Shown here one piece after another: positions 1 through 8,605 of a stretch of 64,000 nucleotides of DNA. The notes below the pieces were generated by a model. It was not told where the DNA came from. It saw nothing but the letters and a program-made list of their open reading frames with translations, and ran no database searches. A program made the translations under genes and the position numbers. Positions within the stretch are counted from its first letter, which is position 1. The number at the start of each line of letters is the position of its first letter. Source of the stretch: DATBGO01 sp050011895 (GTDB lineage Bacteria > Actinomycetota > Actinomycetes > Streptosporangiales > Streptosporangiaceae); the NCBI GenBank assembly GCA_050011895.1, contig JBEKIF010000009.1, forward strand, positions 1-64,000. The letters run 5' to 3'.

Positions 1-484
1 CCCGGCCATCCACCGGCAGACCACCGCCGAGGAAGTCTGGCGGGACACCGACGGCGCCATCGACATCTTCGTGTCCGGCGTGGGAACCGGCGGCACGATC
101 ACCGGCGTGGGCGAGGTGCTCAGGGAGCGCAAGCCGTCGGTGCGGCTGGTGGCGGTCGAGCCTGCCGCCTCACCGGTGCTGTCGGGTGGCAAGAAGGGCC
201 CCCATCCGATCCAGGGCATTGGCGCGGGCTTCGTGCCTGGCGTCCTCGACGTCGGCATCATCGATGAGATCGTCACCGTCGGCAATGACGCGGCGTTCGA
301 CATGGCCCGCCGGATGGCGAAGGAGGAGGGCCTGCTCGTGGGTATCTCATCCGGCGCCGCCGTCTGGGCCGCCGTACAGCTGGCGCACCGCCCCGAGAAC
401 GCGGGCCAGCTGATCGTGGTCGTGGTGCCCGACTTCGGCGAGCGGTATCTCAGCACGCCGCTCTTCGCCGACCTGGACGACTAG
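1..484 (+). CDS. cysK: Cysteine synthase A (O-acetylserine sulfhydrylase), C-terminal part
   Basis: The frame is open from base 2 and gives about 160 residues of the C-terminal half of a fold-type II PLP enzyme; the N-terminus lies left of the window. The enzyme makes L-cysteine from O-acetylserine and sulfide in the cytoplasm. The loop SGVGTGGTITG, which holds the PLP phosphate in this family, is visible, preceded by PAIHRQTTAEEVW, a typical cysteine synthase segment, and followed by the SSGAA element near the end. The PLP lysine is in the missing part. cysE starts two bases after the stop, so the two genes form the usual serine-to-cysteine operon. Identification as CysK rather than cystathionine beta-synthase rests on the early end without a CBS domain and on the cysE neighbour. 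Confidence 0.93.
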   Translation, partial: PAIHRQTTAEEVWRDTDGAIDIFVSGVGTGGTITGVGEVLRERKPSVRLVAVEPAASPVLSGGKKGPHPIQGIGAGFVPGVLDVGIIDEIVTVGNDAAFDMARRMAKEEGLLVGISSGAAVWAAVQLAHRPENAGQLIVVVVPDFGERYLSTPLFADLDD

Positions 485-486
485 CG

Positions 487-1188
487 ATGATGGGAGCCCT
501 GCGAAGTGATCTCCGGGCGGCCAGGGAACGGGATCCGGCTGCCCGCAGCACCGCCGAGCTCGTGCTCTGCTACCCGGGCGTGCACGCGGTCTGGGGACAC
601 CGGGTCAGCCACTCGCTGTGGCGGCGCGACCGCAGGCTGCTCGCCAGGCTCTGCTCCGCACTGACGGAAATGCTCACCGGAGTGGACATCCACCCGGGCG
701 CGGTACTCGGTCCCGGGCTGTTCATCGACCACGCGACCGGTGTGGTCATCGGGGAGACCGCCGAGGTCGGCGCCGACGTGACGCTCTACCATGGCGTCAC
801 GCTCGGCGGCACCAGCCTGAAGCGCGGCAAGCGGCACCCCACCGTGGGCGACCGGGTGACCATCGGGGCCGGCGCCAAGGTGCTCGGCCCGATCACGATC
901 GGCCATGACAGCCGCATCGGTGCTAACGCCGTCGTCGTCCAGCCGGTGCCGCCCGACTCGGTCGTGGTCGGCGTGCCCGGTCAGGTCATCCACCGCAGGC
1001 AGCCCCGCGCCGCGTCCGGGCCCCCTGACCTCGACCACAGCCTGCTGCCTGACCTCGTGGGCGTGAGCTTGCACGCCCTCCTGGTCCGGATCCAGGACCT
1101 TGAGGCCAAGGTCAACGGCAATGGTGCCGAACCGCGCCCGCACCCGGCCAGTTCCGAGGTGTGGTACGAGCAGGACTTCTCGATCTGA
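487..1188 (+). CDS. cysE: Serine O-acetyltransferase
   Basis: A 233-residue protein that acetylates L-serine with acetyl-CoA, the committed step of cysteine synthesis. An N-terminal helical domain (about residues 1-60) precedes a left-handed beta-helix built of hexapeptide repeats. Family landmarks GVDIHPGA, IDHATGVVIGETAEVG and HGVTLGGT are present, including the histidine of the DH/HG segments used in catalysis. The start ATG lies two bases after the cysK stop, so translation is probably coupled. The C-terminal tail after about residue 185 is longer and less conserved than the enzyme core; in other species the tail binds CysK, and I cannot tell whether it does here. Confidence 0.93.
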   Translation: MMGALRSDLRAARERDPAARSTAELVLCYPGVHAVWGHRVSHSLWRRDRRLLARLCSALTEMLTGVDIHPGAVLGPGLFIDHATGVVIGETAEVGADVTLYHGVTLGGTSLKRGKRHPTVGDRVTIGAGAKVLGPITIGHDSRIGANAVVVQPVPPDSVVVGVPGQVIHRRQPRAASGPPDLDHSLLPDLVGVSLHALLVRIQDLEAKVNGNGAEPRPHPASSEVWYEQDFSI

Positions 1189-1301
1189 GCCGTGCGCTAG
1201 AGCGGTCGCAGCTCAAGAGCCCCGCGGCGGCTTGCCCCCGGGCCGCTGGCCGCGCCAGGTCTCTGATTGTCTGATCGCCCTCTTGCGCTACATTCAGGCG
1301 T

Positions 1302-1997
1302 ATGTCAGCAACGGGCAACGGCGCTCCCGGGCGAGGATGCGGGCTCGGGCCCTTGCGGATCGAGAGCACCCCCGCGCTTGTTGCCGCGCGGATCCGGGCC
1401 GGCATCTTCGACGGCGCATTCCGTCCTGGCACCCAGCTGAACGAAGTCGAGCTGGCTAGGGAGCTTGGTGTCAGCCGTGGCCCGATCCGGGAAGCTTTCC
1501 AGCGGCTGATCCAGGAGGGGCTGCTCAGGGCCGAGCGTAATCGCGGGGTGTTCGTAGTCGCGCTCGACCCCCGCAGCATCCGCGATGTCTACTTCGCCCG
1601 CGACGTGATCGAGCGGGCCGCCGCGCTCCGGCTCGCCGCGCGGCGGGGCGAAGAGGACCTGGGCAAGCTGGAGAAGGTCCTGCAGTCGATGGAGCGCGCG
1701 GTCGAAGGCGACTGGCCGGAGGTCGTCGCCATCGACCTTGAATTTCACCAGTCCCTGGTTGCTTCGGCCGGCAGCCCGCGCCTCACCAGGGCATTCGAGC
1801 CGATCTACGCGGAGACGAGACTTTGCCTTTCCTGCCTTGAGCCGCATTACGAGCGCCGCCGGGCTGTCGTCGCCGAGCACCGGGCGATCTTCGAGGCGAT
1901 CCGCTCGGGAGCGGATCCCGGGCTCATCGAGCGCCTGCTGCACGAGCACATGACCGGTGGTGCGGAACGGCTCATCGCGCACGGGCCCAGCAGATGA
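1302..1997 (+). CDS. GntR-family transcriptional regulator (FadR/FCD type)
   Basis: 231 residues. The N-terminal part (about 20-90) has a winged helix-turn-helix with the GntR signature LARELGVSRGPIREAFQRL, followed by a wing (GLLRAERNRGVFV). The C-terminal half is a helical FCD ligand-binding domain, with conserved acidic and histidine positions (EFHQSLV, EHRAIFEAI) that usually bind a metal and a carboxylate effector. It lies 54 bases upstream of the aminotransferase gene on the same strand and is the likely local regulator of it. The start at 1302 is the first ATG of the frame; the effector is unknown. Confidence 0.88.
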   Translation: MSATGNGAPGRGCGLGPLRIESTPALVAARIRAGIFDGAFRPGTQLNEVELARELGVSRGPIREAFQRLIQEGLLRAERNRGVFVVALDPRSIRDVYFARDVIERAAALRLAARRGEEDLGKLEKVLQSMERAVEGDWPEVVAIDLEFHQSLVASAGSPRLTRAFEPIYAETRLCLSCLEPHYERRRAVVAEHRAIFEAIRSGADPGLIERLLHEHMTGGAERLIAHGPSR

Positions 1998-2051
1998 GCC
2001 ATTCTTTCCCGGGGGCCCGCAGGTGACCCCAAACGGACCGGCGCGACGGCG

Positions 2052-3425
2052 ATGACCTGGACGGGGACCGAGGCCGGCGTGGATCGGGCTCGTATCGCGC
2101 AGTTGCTGGCCGCGGAGCGGGCCCGCTTCGCGGCCGCGCACCCGAAGGCGCTGGAGTTCAGGCACCGCGCTGAGCTGACGATGCTCTACGGGGTCCCGAT
2201 GAACTGGATGACCCGCTGGCCCGGCCCGGCCCCGATCGTGGCCGCTGAGGCACGGGGCGCCGAGGTCGAGGACATCGACGGCCACCGTTACGTGGACTTC
2301 TGCCTGGGGGACACCGGCGCGATGGCAGGTCATGCTCCCGGCCCAGTGGTCGAGGCGGTCGCCAGGCAGATGGGCCGCGGAGCGACGCTCATGCTGCCGA
2401 CCGAGGATGCCAACTGGGTCGCGGAAGAGCTGTCCAGGCGGTTCGGCATGGCGCGCTGGCAGTTCTGCCTGACAGCCACCGACGCCAACCGGTTCGTGCT
2501 GCGGCTGGCCAGGCAGATCACCGGCCGCCAGGTCGTCGTCGTGCATAACTGGTGTTACCACGGCTCAGTTGACGAGACGCTGGCCAGCCTCGATGCTTCG
2601 GGCGCGGTCGTCCGGCGGGCCGGCAGCGTGGGCCCGGCACTGGATGTCTCGGCCGCGACCCGGGTGGTGGAGATCAACGATCTCGGAGCGCTCCGGCGGG
2701 CGCTTGCCGATCGCGCGGTCGCATGCGTGCTGGTCGAGCCGGCCCTTACCAACATCGGGATCGTGCTGCCTGACCCGGAGTACCACCGCGAGCTGCGGCG
2801 GATCACCAGGGACACCGGGACCATGCTGGTCATCGACGAGACGCACACGATCTGCGCCGGCCCAGGTGGCTACACGGCCCGCGAAGGACTCGAACCGGAT
2901 TTCCTGACCATCGGCAAGACGATCGGCGGCGGCGTGCCGGCCGCCGCCTACGGGATGAGCGCGGAAGTCGCCTCGTCGGTGATCGCGAGCACGTTCTGGC
3001 ATGACGCCGACGTCGGCGGGATCGGCGGCACGCTCGCCGGGAATGCGCTTTCCCTTGCGGCGGCCCGTGCGACGCTCGGGGAGGTCCTCACCGATGCGGC
3101 GTTCGAGGCGATGGAGTCGGTTGCCCTGCGGCTCACCGAGGGCGTCCGGTCCGTCATCGCCGAGTTCAACGTGCCCTGGCACATTACCCGTCTCGGCTGC
3201 CGCGCTGAGTACCTGTTCCGGCCTGACCCGCCGCGGACCGGCGCTGAGGCGGCCGCGGGCGGCGACGATGAGCTCGACGGCCTCATCCACCTCGCGATGC
3301 TGAACCGTGGCGTCCTGCTGACCCCGTTCCACAACATGGCGCTCATGTCGCCCGCGACGACGGCTGCCCAGGTTGACCTGCATAGCAGGGCTTTCGCCGA
3401 GATCGTGGGCGAGCTCCTCGGCTGA
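2052..3425 (+). CDS. Class III PLP-dependent aminotransferase (glutamate-1-semialdehyde aminomutase-like)
   Basis: 457 residues, fold-type I aminotransferase. Visible landmarks are the PLP-ring aspartate in VIDETHT (D262) and the Schiff-base lysine in TIGKTIGGG (K289). The N-terminal block around MNWMTRWPGPAPIVAAEA and FCLGDTGAMAGH resembles the subgroup annotated as glutamate-1-semialdehyde aminomutase-like or aspartate aminotransferase family. It is not a convincing HemL: no heme genes are nearby and the paired regulator is GntR/FCD type, which usually controls catabolism. The amino donor and product cannot be read from sequence. The next gene is convergent. Confidence 0.85.
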   Translation: MTWTGTEAGVDRARIAQLLAAERARFAAAHPKALEFRHRAELTMLYGVPMNWMTRWPGPAPIVAAEARGAEVEDIDGHRYVDFCLGDTGAMAGHAPGPVVEAVARQMGRGATLMLPTEDANWVAEELSRRFGMARWQFCLTATDANRFVLRLARQITGRQVVVVHNWCYHGSVDETLASLDASGAVVRRAGSVGPALDVSAATRVVEINDLGALRRALADRAVACVLVEPALTNIGIVLPDPEYHRELRRITRDTGTMLVIDETHTICAGPGGYTAREGLEPDFLTIGKTIGGGVPAAAYGMSAEVASSVIASTFWHDADVGGIGGTLAGNALSLAAARATLGEVLTDAAFEAMESVALRLTEGVRSVIAEFNVPWHITRLGCRAEYLFRPDPPRTGAEAAAGGDDELDGLIHLAMLNRGVLLTPFHNMALMSPATTAAQVDLHSRAFAEIVGELLG

Positions 3426-3506
3426 CGTCCGTCGCCCGTCACCACAGGCGGTGGCCGTCCTGCGTGACCTGCCGGGCGTACGCGCAGGCAGCCGGGACCC
3501 GCCTGG

Positions 3507-5909
3507 TCACCCGGTGGCGGGCGGCGGCAGCTCGACCGCCTCGCCCGGCCCGAGCTCGATGATCTCGCCGTCATAGGCCAGCCTGATAGGCGGCTGCACG
3601 CCTGGGCGCGCCGACACCCGGACCTGCTTGCCGGCGACGCGCAGCGTCAGCAGGTGCGCGCGGTAGCGCATCGTGAACTCCAGCACGCCCAGCTCCTCGG
3701 GCCAGTCGGGGTCAAGCCGCAGTGTGTCGCCGCGGATCTCCACCCCCGCGAAGCATCGCTGCAGCACGTCGACGGAGCCGGCCATCGCTGCGAGGTGGAT
3801 GCCCTCGGCCGTGGTACCGCCCTGGACGTCGTGGATATCGCTGTCCAGCGCCTCGAGGAGGTAGCCGAGCGCCTGCTGCCTGTTGGCCCGGGCCAGGACC
3901 CACGCGTTCACCAGGTTGCTCAGCGTCGAACCGCCGGAGGTGCGGGCCAGGTAGTAGTCGATGGTCCGCGGGATCACGTCGGGATTGAACGGGTAACCCA
4001 GGTGCTCGAGTAGCTCGGCCAGCTCGTCGGCGGAGAGCAGGTAGAAAAGCATGAGCACGTCGGCCTGCTTGGACGCCTTGTACCGGTTGGGAGAGTCCTG
4101 CTCAGCCTCCAGGATCCGGTCGAGCCGCTGGATGTCACCGAACTTCTCGCGGTAGCCGTCCCAGTCGAGTTCAGCAAGGTCCTCGTAGCCCTCGAACTGG
4201 CTGATGATCCCGCCGTCGTGGAACGGCACGAACAGCTTGCGGGAGATCTCATCCCAGCGGGTGATCTCCTCCGGCGTTAGCCCGAGCGTCTCGGTGAGCT
4301 CGGCGCGCCGCAGGTCCGGCAGGATCGCCAGGACGTCGCGCGCGCGCAGCAGGACCCATGCTGCCATCACGTTGGTGTAGGCGTTGTTGTCGAGGCCGTC
4401 CTCCGGCGCGGACGGGTAGCCGGTGTGGAACTCGTCCGGTCCCATCACCCCGCGGATCACGTACCGGTCCCTGGCGTGGTCGTAGACCGCGGCGCTGGCC
4501 CAGAAGCGAGCGATGTCCAGGATCATTTCCGCGCCGTAATGGACGATGAACTCGTCGTCGCCGGTGGCCTGGTAGTGCTGCCAGACGTTGTAGGCGATCG
4601 CGATGTTCACGTGCCGCTGCCGGTGCGTGGTGTCGGGAACCCACCGGCCCGAGACCGGGTTGAGATGGATCTTCTGGTTCTCCTCCCGGCCGGAGCTGCC
4701 TGACTGCCAGGGGTACATCGCCCCGGAGTAGCCCGCCTCCTGGGCCGCCCAGCGGGCCTCCGCCAGCCGGAGGTACCTGTAGCGCAGCAGAGTCCGGGTG
4801 ACCAGCGGAAACCGCAGGTTGAGGATCGGGAAGACGAACAGCTCGTCCCAGAGGACGTGACCGCGGTAGGCCTCCCCGTGCAGGCCTCGCGGGGGGACCC
4901 CCACATCGAGGTCGACGCTGTTCAGGGAAACCGTCTGCAGGGTGTGGAACAGGTGCAGCCGGACGATGCGCAGTATGTCCTCGTTGTCCGCTATCTCGAA
5001 GCTGGACCGTTCCCACATCCGCGCCCAGGCCCGGACGTGCGGCTCGAGCAGTTCGTCGAAGCTTCCCGCCCTGGCCAGGAGATTGGTCACTGCCACAGCG
5101 GGCTCTGAGATGCCCCGGTCCCGCGAGGTGTAGACGGCCACCAGCTTGTCGATGGTGACCGGGTCGTCCCTGCCGATGTCGATGGCGAGTTCATGGGCGA
5201 TCCAGCCAGGCTCGATCACCAGGCTGCGATCACCGTGCACCAGGCGGTCACCTGCGAACAGACGGGTCCGTGCGGCCTCCGCGATGCGGAGGTGCGACTG
5301 GGTGGTCTCGGCGACCAGCAGCAGGGTCTCGTCGTCAGCCGCCTCCGCGAGGAGCGGGCGGAGGTGGCGGCCGGAAAGCTTCCTGTAGCGCTCGACACCG
5401 GTGTTCTCGACCGTGCCGTCGAGCGCCGAACGCACGTCGATCCGGCCCGACCAGTCTTCGGCCACGATTGTCGTCTGCAGCCCGCATAGATGCTGATGCT
5501 CCATGTGCACGAACCGGCGCTGGGTCAGATAGGTGGTTCGGCCAGCCGCATCCCTGAACCGAACCATCCGGGTCAGCACGCCACGCCGCAGGTCAAGCTC
5601 CTGCCGGTGCTCAAGTACGTCGACCGCTTGGAGCTGGAACCAGGGTCCGCCGTCGATCCTGAAGGTCAGCGGCAGCCAGTTGGGCAGGTTGACGATGCTC
5701 TCGTTCTCGATCCTGTGGCCGTCCACCACATCGCTGAGCCGGTTGTAGCAGCCGGCCGCGTAGGTGCCCGGGTAGTGGATCTCGTCGGCGCGCGACTCGG
5801 GGGCGGCGCCGCGGGTAGCGAGGTAGCCATTGCCCAGGGTGCACAGCGTTTCGCGGCGGCCTTCCTCGTCCGGGCTGAAGTCCTCGTAGCCGAGCGACCA
5901 GGCGGTCAT
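3507..5909 (-). CDS. Glycoside hydrolase family 65 protein (maltose/trehalose/kojibiose phosphorylase type)
   Basis: 800 residues. GH65 enzymes cleave alpha-glucosides by inverting phosphorolysis, giving beta-glucose 1-phosphate, or by hydrolysis. Domain order fits the family: an N-terminal beta-sandwich beginning WSLGYEDF and LGNGYLATRGA, a linker, an (alpha/alpha)6 barrel, and a small C-terminal beta domain. The catalytic acid is in VMGPDEFHTGY (E493). The phosphate-binding KASKQADVLMLFYLL segment is recognisable and favours a phosphorylase. No beta-phosphoglucomutase gene, the common partner, is adjacent, so the substrate (trehalose, maltose, kojibiose or other) stays open. The gene stands alone, convergent with the aminotransferase gene and divergent from the GNAT gene. 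Confidence 0.9.
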   Translation of the reverse strand: MTAWSLGYEDFSPDEEGRRETLCTLGNGYLATRGAAPESRADEIHYPGTYAAGCYNRLSDVVDGHRIENESIVNLPNWLPLTFRIDGGPWFQLQAVDVLEHRQELDLRRGVLTRMVRFRDAAGRTTYLTQRRFVHMEHQHLCGLQTTIVAEDWSGRIDVRSALDGTVENTGVERYRKLSGRHLRPLLAEAADDETLLLVAETTQSHLRIAEAARTRLFAGDRLVHGDRSLVIEPGWIAHELAIDIGRDDPVTIDKLVAVYTSRDRGISEPAVAVTNLLARAGSFDELLEPHVRAWARMWERSSFEIADNEDILRIVRLHLFHTLQTVSLNSVDLDVGVPPRGLHGEAYRGHVLWDELFVFPILNLRFPLVTRTLLRYRYLRLAEARWAAQEAGYSGAMYPWQSGSSGREENQKIHLNPVSGRWVPDTTHRQRHVNIAIAYNVWQHYQATGDDEFIVHYGAEMILDIARFWASAAVYDHARDRYVIRGVMGPDEFHTGYPSAPEDGLDNNAYTNVMAAWVLLRARDVLAILPDLRRAELTETLGLTPEEITRWDEISRKLFVPFHDGGIISQFEGYEDLAELDWDGYREKFGDIQRLDRILEAEQDSPNRYKASKQADVLMLFYLLSADELAELLEHLGYPFNPDVIPRTIDYYLARTSGGSTLSNLVNAWVLARANRQQALGYLLEALDSDIHDVQGGTTAEGIHLAAMAGSVDVLQRCFAGVEIRGDTLRLDPDWPEELGVLEFTMRYRAHLLTLRVAGKQVRVSARPGVQPPIRLAYDGEIIELGPGEAVELPPPATG

Positions 5910-6193
5910 CGGCCCGGCTCCGCCGGAATGCGGTCATTCATGGTGGTCATAAGGGATCCCTCGCCGCCTGGCAACGGCGAAAGCATCGGTCCTCGCCGCG
6001 CGTAACTATTTCTCGGCCATCTTCCGCCCTGGCCGGGCCGCCAGAAAAGTGCCGAAGGTCCCGCCGGACGTCCCGGTATCCAGAGTTGTCCCTGGGTAGC
6101 GCGTTGGTCGGCGGATCAGAGCTGCTGTCCCGAGGCGGCGGGAACCGCGGCCCGCGGCCGCGGCCGCGCCAAGGCGGCCCGGCGGATGGCACG

Positions 6194-6496
6194 ATGGATT
6201 CCGTGAGCGACACCCCGCAGGTCATCGATGACCAGGCTGATTCCAGGTTCGAACTGGCGGCCGACGGGCAGCTGGCCGAGCTGATATACCGGCGCAACGG
6301 CGACCGGCTGGTGCTGGTGCACACCAGCGTCCCGCCGGCAATGGAAGGGCGCGGCGCCGGCGGGCAGCTGGTCCGCGCGGCAGTCGAGAAGGCGGCAGCG
6401 GACGGCCTGACCATCGTGCCGCTGTGCCCGTTTGCCGACGGCTGGCTCAAGCGCCATCCGGCAGTCGCGGCCCTGGCCAAGGTCGATTTCGGCTGA
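6194..6496 (+). CDS. Small GNAT-type N-acetyltransferase (YjdJ-like)
   Basis: About 100 residues, the size of the minimal acetyltransferase family often called YjdJ-like or Acetyltransf_CG. The acetyl-CoA loop reads EGRGAGGQLVRAAVE and is followed by ADGLTIVPLCPFADGWLKRHP, the conserved end of the family. I chose ATG 6194 (MDSVSDT...) because upstream codons are low-complexity and do not match the family; GTG 6203 is an alternative. The substrate is unknown. The 280-base gap to the left (5910-6193) is the divergent promoter region with the GH65 gene; I see no other feature in it. Confidence 0.78.
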   Translation: MDSVSDTPQVIDDQADSRFELAADGQLAELIYRRNGDRLVLVHTSVPPAMEGRGAGGQLVRAAVEKAAADGLTIVPLCPFADGWLKRHPAVAALAKVDFG

Positions 6497-6664
6497 TCCG
6501 GACCGGGCCGGGTCAGCTGGCCGGGCGGCCCGGCCGGGTTCGTGCGCATCAGGTAGTTCATTGGCCACAACACGTCATTTCGGTTGAAACCGCAGGTCGT
6601 CATGTGCTGCCCTGTCTGAAGGGCTGCGCGATCCCATTGCGCGCCCGCTGGGGGGTCGGTCGGC

Positions 6665-8548
6665 ATGGGCGAAGAAACCCGAGGCCCGTCGTTGCCACGG
6701 CGGGTGCCGGGTACAAGTAACGCCCCGACGCCGCGACGGCGGCCGGAGCGGCCCGCGTCTATGGCCCGTCCGGGGGGGCCTGCCCGTCCGGCGGAGCCTG
6801 CTGCCCGTCCGGCGGAGCCAGCTGCGCTGCCGCGGCGGGTGCCTGGCGCCAGTTCCGCCCCGAAACCGCCTCGGCTGCCCCCTCCGCCAGTCCTGCCGGC
6901 GTCGTTGCTGGACAGGTTGCGGCCTTCGGGTGCGGCATCGCCGCCGCTCCAACGGATGCCGGCGCCGGCTGTAACGCCACCCGCTCCGGCGCGGACCGGG
7001 CCGCCGATCCCAAGCCCCGCCATCGGCGCCCCGAAGGCGCCCGATGTCCGCCCCGCGACGGCCCCGGCCGTCAGCTGCGTGAGCGCCCCGGCCGTCGGCT
7101 CCGCGAAGGCCCCGGCCGGCGGCCCAGCGAAGTCGCCGGCCGTCGGCCCAGCGAAGTCGCCGGCCGTCGGCCCAGCGAAGTCGCCGGCCGTCGGCCCAGC
7201 GAAGTCGCCGGCCGTCGGCCCAGCGAAGTCGCCGGCCGTTGGCCCCGCGATGGCCCCGGTGCTCGGCCCCGCGAAGTCGCCGGCTGTCGGCCCGGCGACG
7301 GCCCCGGCCGTCAGCCCAGTGGTCCGCCCGGCCGCAAGGCCGGCGAAGCCGCCCGCCGCCGGCCCGGCGAGCCCCGCGGCCGCAAGGCCGGCGAAGCCGC
7401 CCGCCGCCGGCCCGGCGACCCCCGCGGCCGCAAGGCCGGCGAAGCCGCCCGCCGTCAGCCCCGCGACGGCGCACACCGTAAGCCCGGCAAGCCCCTGGGC
7501 CGCCAGCCCCGAAACCCGCCGGCCCTCCGCATCAGGAACCGGCCCGCGGCGGGATGAGCGTGACCAGCGGCCGGCGACCAGGATGCAGTCCACGGAGCGG
7601 CCGGCGCCGGTAGCACCGCGGCCAGCCCGCCGCACTGGGTGGACGGCTGGGCTGAAGTGGCGCATGCTCGGGTTGCTCGCTTCAGTACTTGTGCTGGTGA
7701 CCGCAGGCGCGGTGATTGCCACCCTGTCCCGGCACCCGGCAACCGCGGCCGGCCGAGCAAGCCAGACCAGGGGCGGAAGCCAGGACCAGGCCGCGATTAG
7801 TGCTGAGGCGGTAACCCGCGGCCAGGCGGCGTCCTGGATCACGCGTGAGGTCAGCCGTGACGCGATCCTGTCCTGTGATCCGCTGATGTGCCTGGTGCTC
7901 AAGGCGCATGGGATTCCCGCCGGAGACCTGCTCGTGCTGCGCCCAGGAATGCCCGATCCGCTCGGCTCCGAGCTGGTCGTAGCGACGTCGGCCGTCCGCA
8001 GCCAGTTCGGCAGCATGCTCTCCGATGTCTACGCACCGACGGTGATTGCAAGCTTCGGTACTGGCAACGGGGCTATCACCGTCCGGGCGATAGCACCCGA
8101 CGGCGTCCGTGCCTACGACACAGCGTTGAGCGCGGACGTGCAGGCCAGGAGGGTGGCTGGCGAAGAGCTTTCGCACAACAAGCGGATCATGGTCTCGGCG
8201 CCGGCCGCCAGGCAGCTCGTCGCCGGCCAGGTCGACTCGCGGCTGCTGGTCACGCTGGCGGCGATGGCGGCGCAGAATCCGGTCCATGTCGTGGCTTTCG
8301 GCGACCCCGGTCCGGGCGCCAGCCCAGGCGTGCCGCTACGTTTCGTAGACCTGAGTGCGATCGGCGCCGCCGCCTGGACGGGGAGATCACCCTACGTGCG
8401 GTCGGTGCTCGCGCTGCTGCGCGCGCAGCAACCGCCTTACCTGGCCACGAGCGTTGGGCCGGTGCCGGTCGGTGGCGATCAGACAGTCCTGCGGATCGAG
8501 TTCGCCGCGCCGAGCCCGCTCGGCCTGCTGGGTCGCAAGACCCCGTGA
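6665..8548 (+). CDS. Ala/Pro-rich repeat protein with one membrane helix and an extracytoplasmic domain
   Basis: 627 residues, function not recognised. Residues 1-about 330 form a low-complexity cytoplasmic region rich in Ala, Pro, Arg and Gly. It contains five near-identical GPAKSPAV octapeptides and a second array based on PAARPAKPPAAG. One hydrophobic helix follows (about 335-355, LLASVLVLVTAGAVIATL), then an approximately 250-residue extracytoplasmic domain without signature residues known to me (CDPLMCLVLKAHG, LLVLRPGMPDPLGSELVVAT, ALSADVQARRVAGEELSHNK). Such an anchor-plus-sensor-like arrangement is common in actinomycetes. A long open frame on the opposite strand is a by-product of the biased composition. 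Confidence 0.72.
   Translation: MGEETRGPSLPRRVPGTSNAPTPRRRPERPASMARPGGPARPAEPAARPAEPAALPRRVPGASSAPKPPRLPPPPVLPASLLDRLRPSGAASPPLQRMPAPAVTPPAPARTGPPIPSPAIGAPKAPDVRPATAPAVSCVSAPAVGSAKAPAGGPAKSPAVGPAKSPAVGPAKSPAVGPAKSPAVGPAKSPAVGPAMAPVLGPAKSPAVGPATAPAVSPVVRPAARPAKPPAAGPASPAAARPAKPPAAGPATPAAARPAKPPAVSPATAHTVSPASPWAASPETRRPSASGTGPRRDERDQRPATRMQSTERPAPVAPRPARRTGWTAGLKWRMLGLLASVLVLVTAGAVIATLSRHPATAAGRASQTRGGSQDQAAISAEAVTRGQAASWITREVSRDAILSCDPLMCLVLKAHGIPAGDLLVLRPGMPDPLGSELVVATSAVRSQFGSMLSDVYAPTVIASFGTGNGAITVRAIAPDGVRAYDTALSADVQARRVAGEELSHNKRIMVSAPAARQLVAGQVDSRLLVTLAAMAAQNPVHVVAFGDPGPGASPGVPLRFVDLSAIGAAAWTGRSPYVRSVLALLRAQQPPYLATSVGPVPVGGDQTVLRIEFAAPSPLGLLGRKTP
7121..7240 (+). repeat. 24-bp minisatellite, five copies, inside the Ala/Pro-rich gene
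   Basis: Five head-to-tail copies of a 24-bp unit beginning GGCCCAGCGAAGTCGCC; the last differs in its final base. In frame each copy encodes GPAKSPAV. Looser versions of the unit extend on both sides. Confidence 0.95.
7336..7456 (+). repeat. 48-bp tandem repeat, about 2.5 copies
   Basis: Unit starts GCAAGGCCGGCGAAGCCGCC; period 48 bp. It encodes ARPAKPPAAGPA(S/T)PAA in the same protein and keeps the frame. Confidence 0.88.
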
Positions 8549-8605
8549 CCGCGCTGGCCTGATGTATTACCCCGCTCCGCCCGTTAACCCGTATCCTCCT
8601 CAGGT

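Noticed and set aside
2052..3425. HemL glutamate-1-semialdehyde aminomutase
   Set aside because: Only general class III similarity; linked GntR/FCD regulator and absence of heme genes argue for a catabolic transaminase.
5947..8016. 689-codon open frame on the minus strand opposite the Ala/Pro-rich gene
   Set aside because: It consists of Ala/Gly/Thr repeats mirroring the minisatellites, has no motif, and overlaps two plus-strand genes with better evidence.
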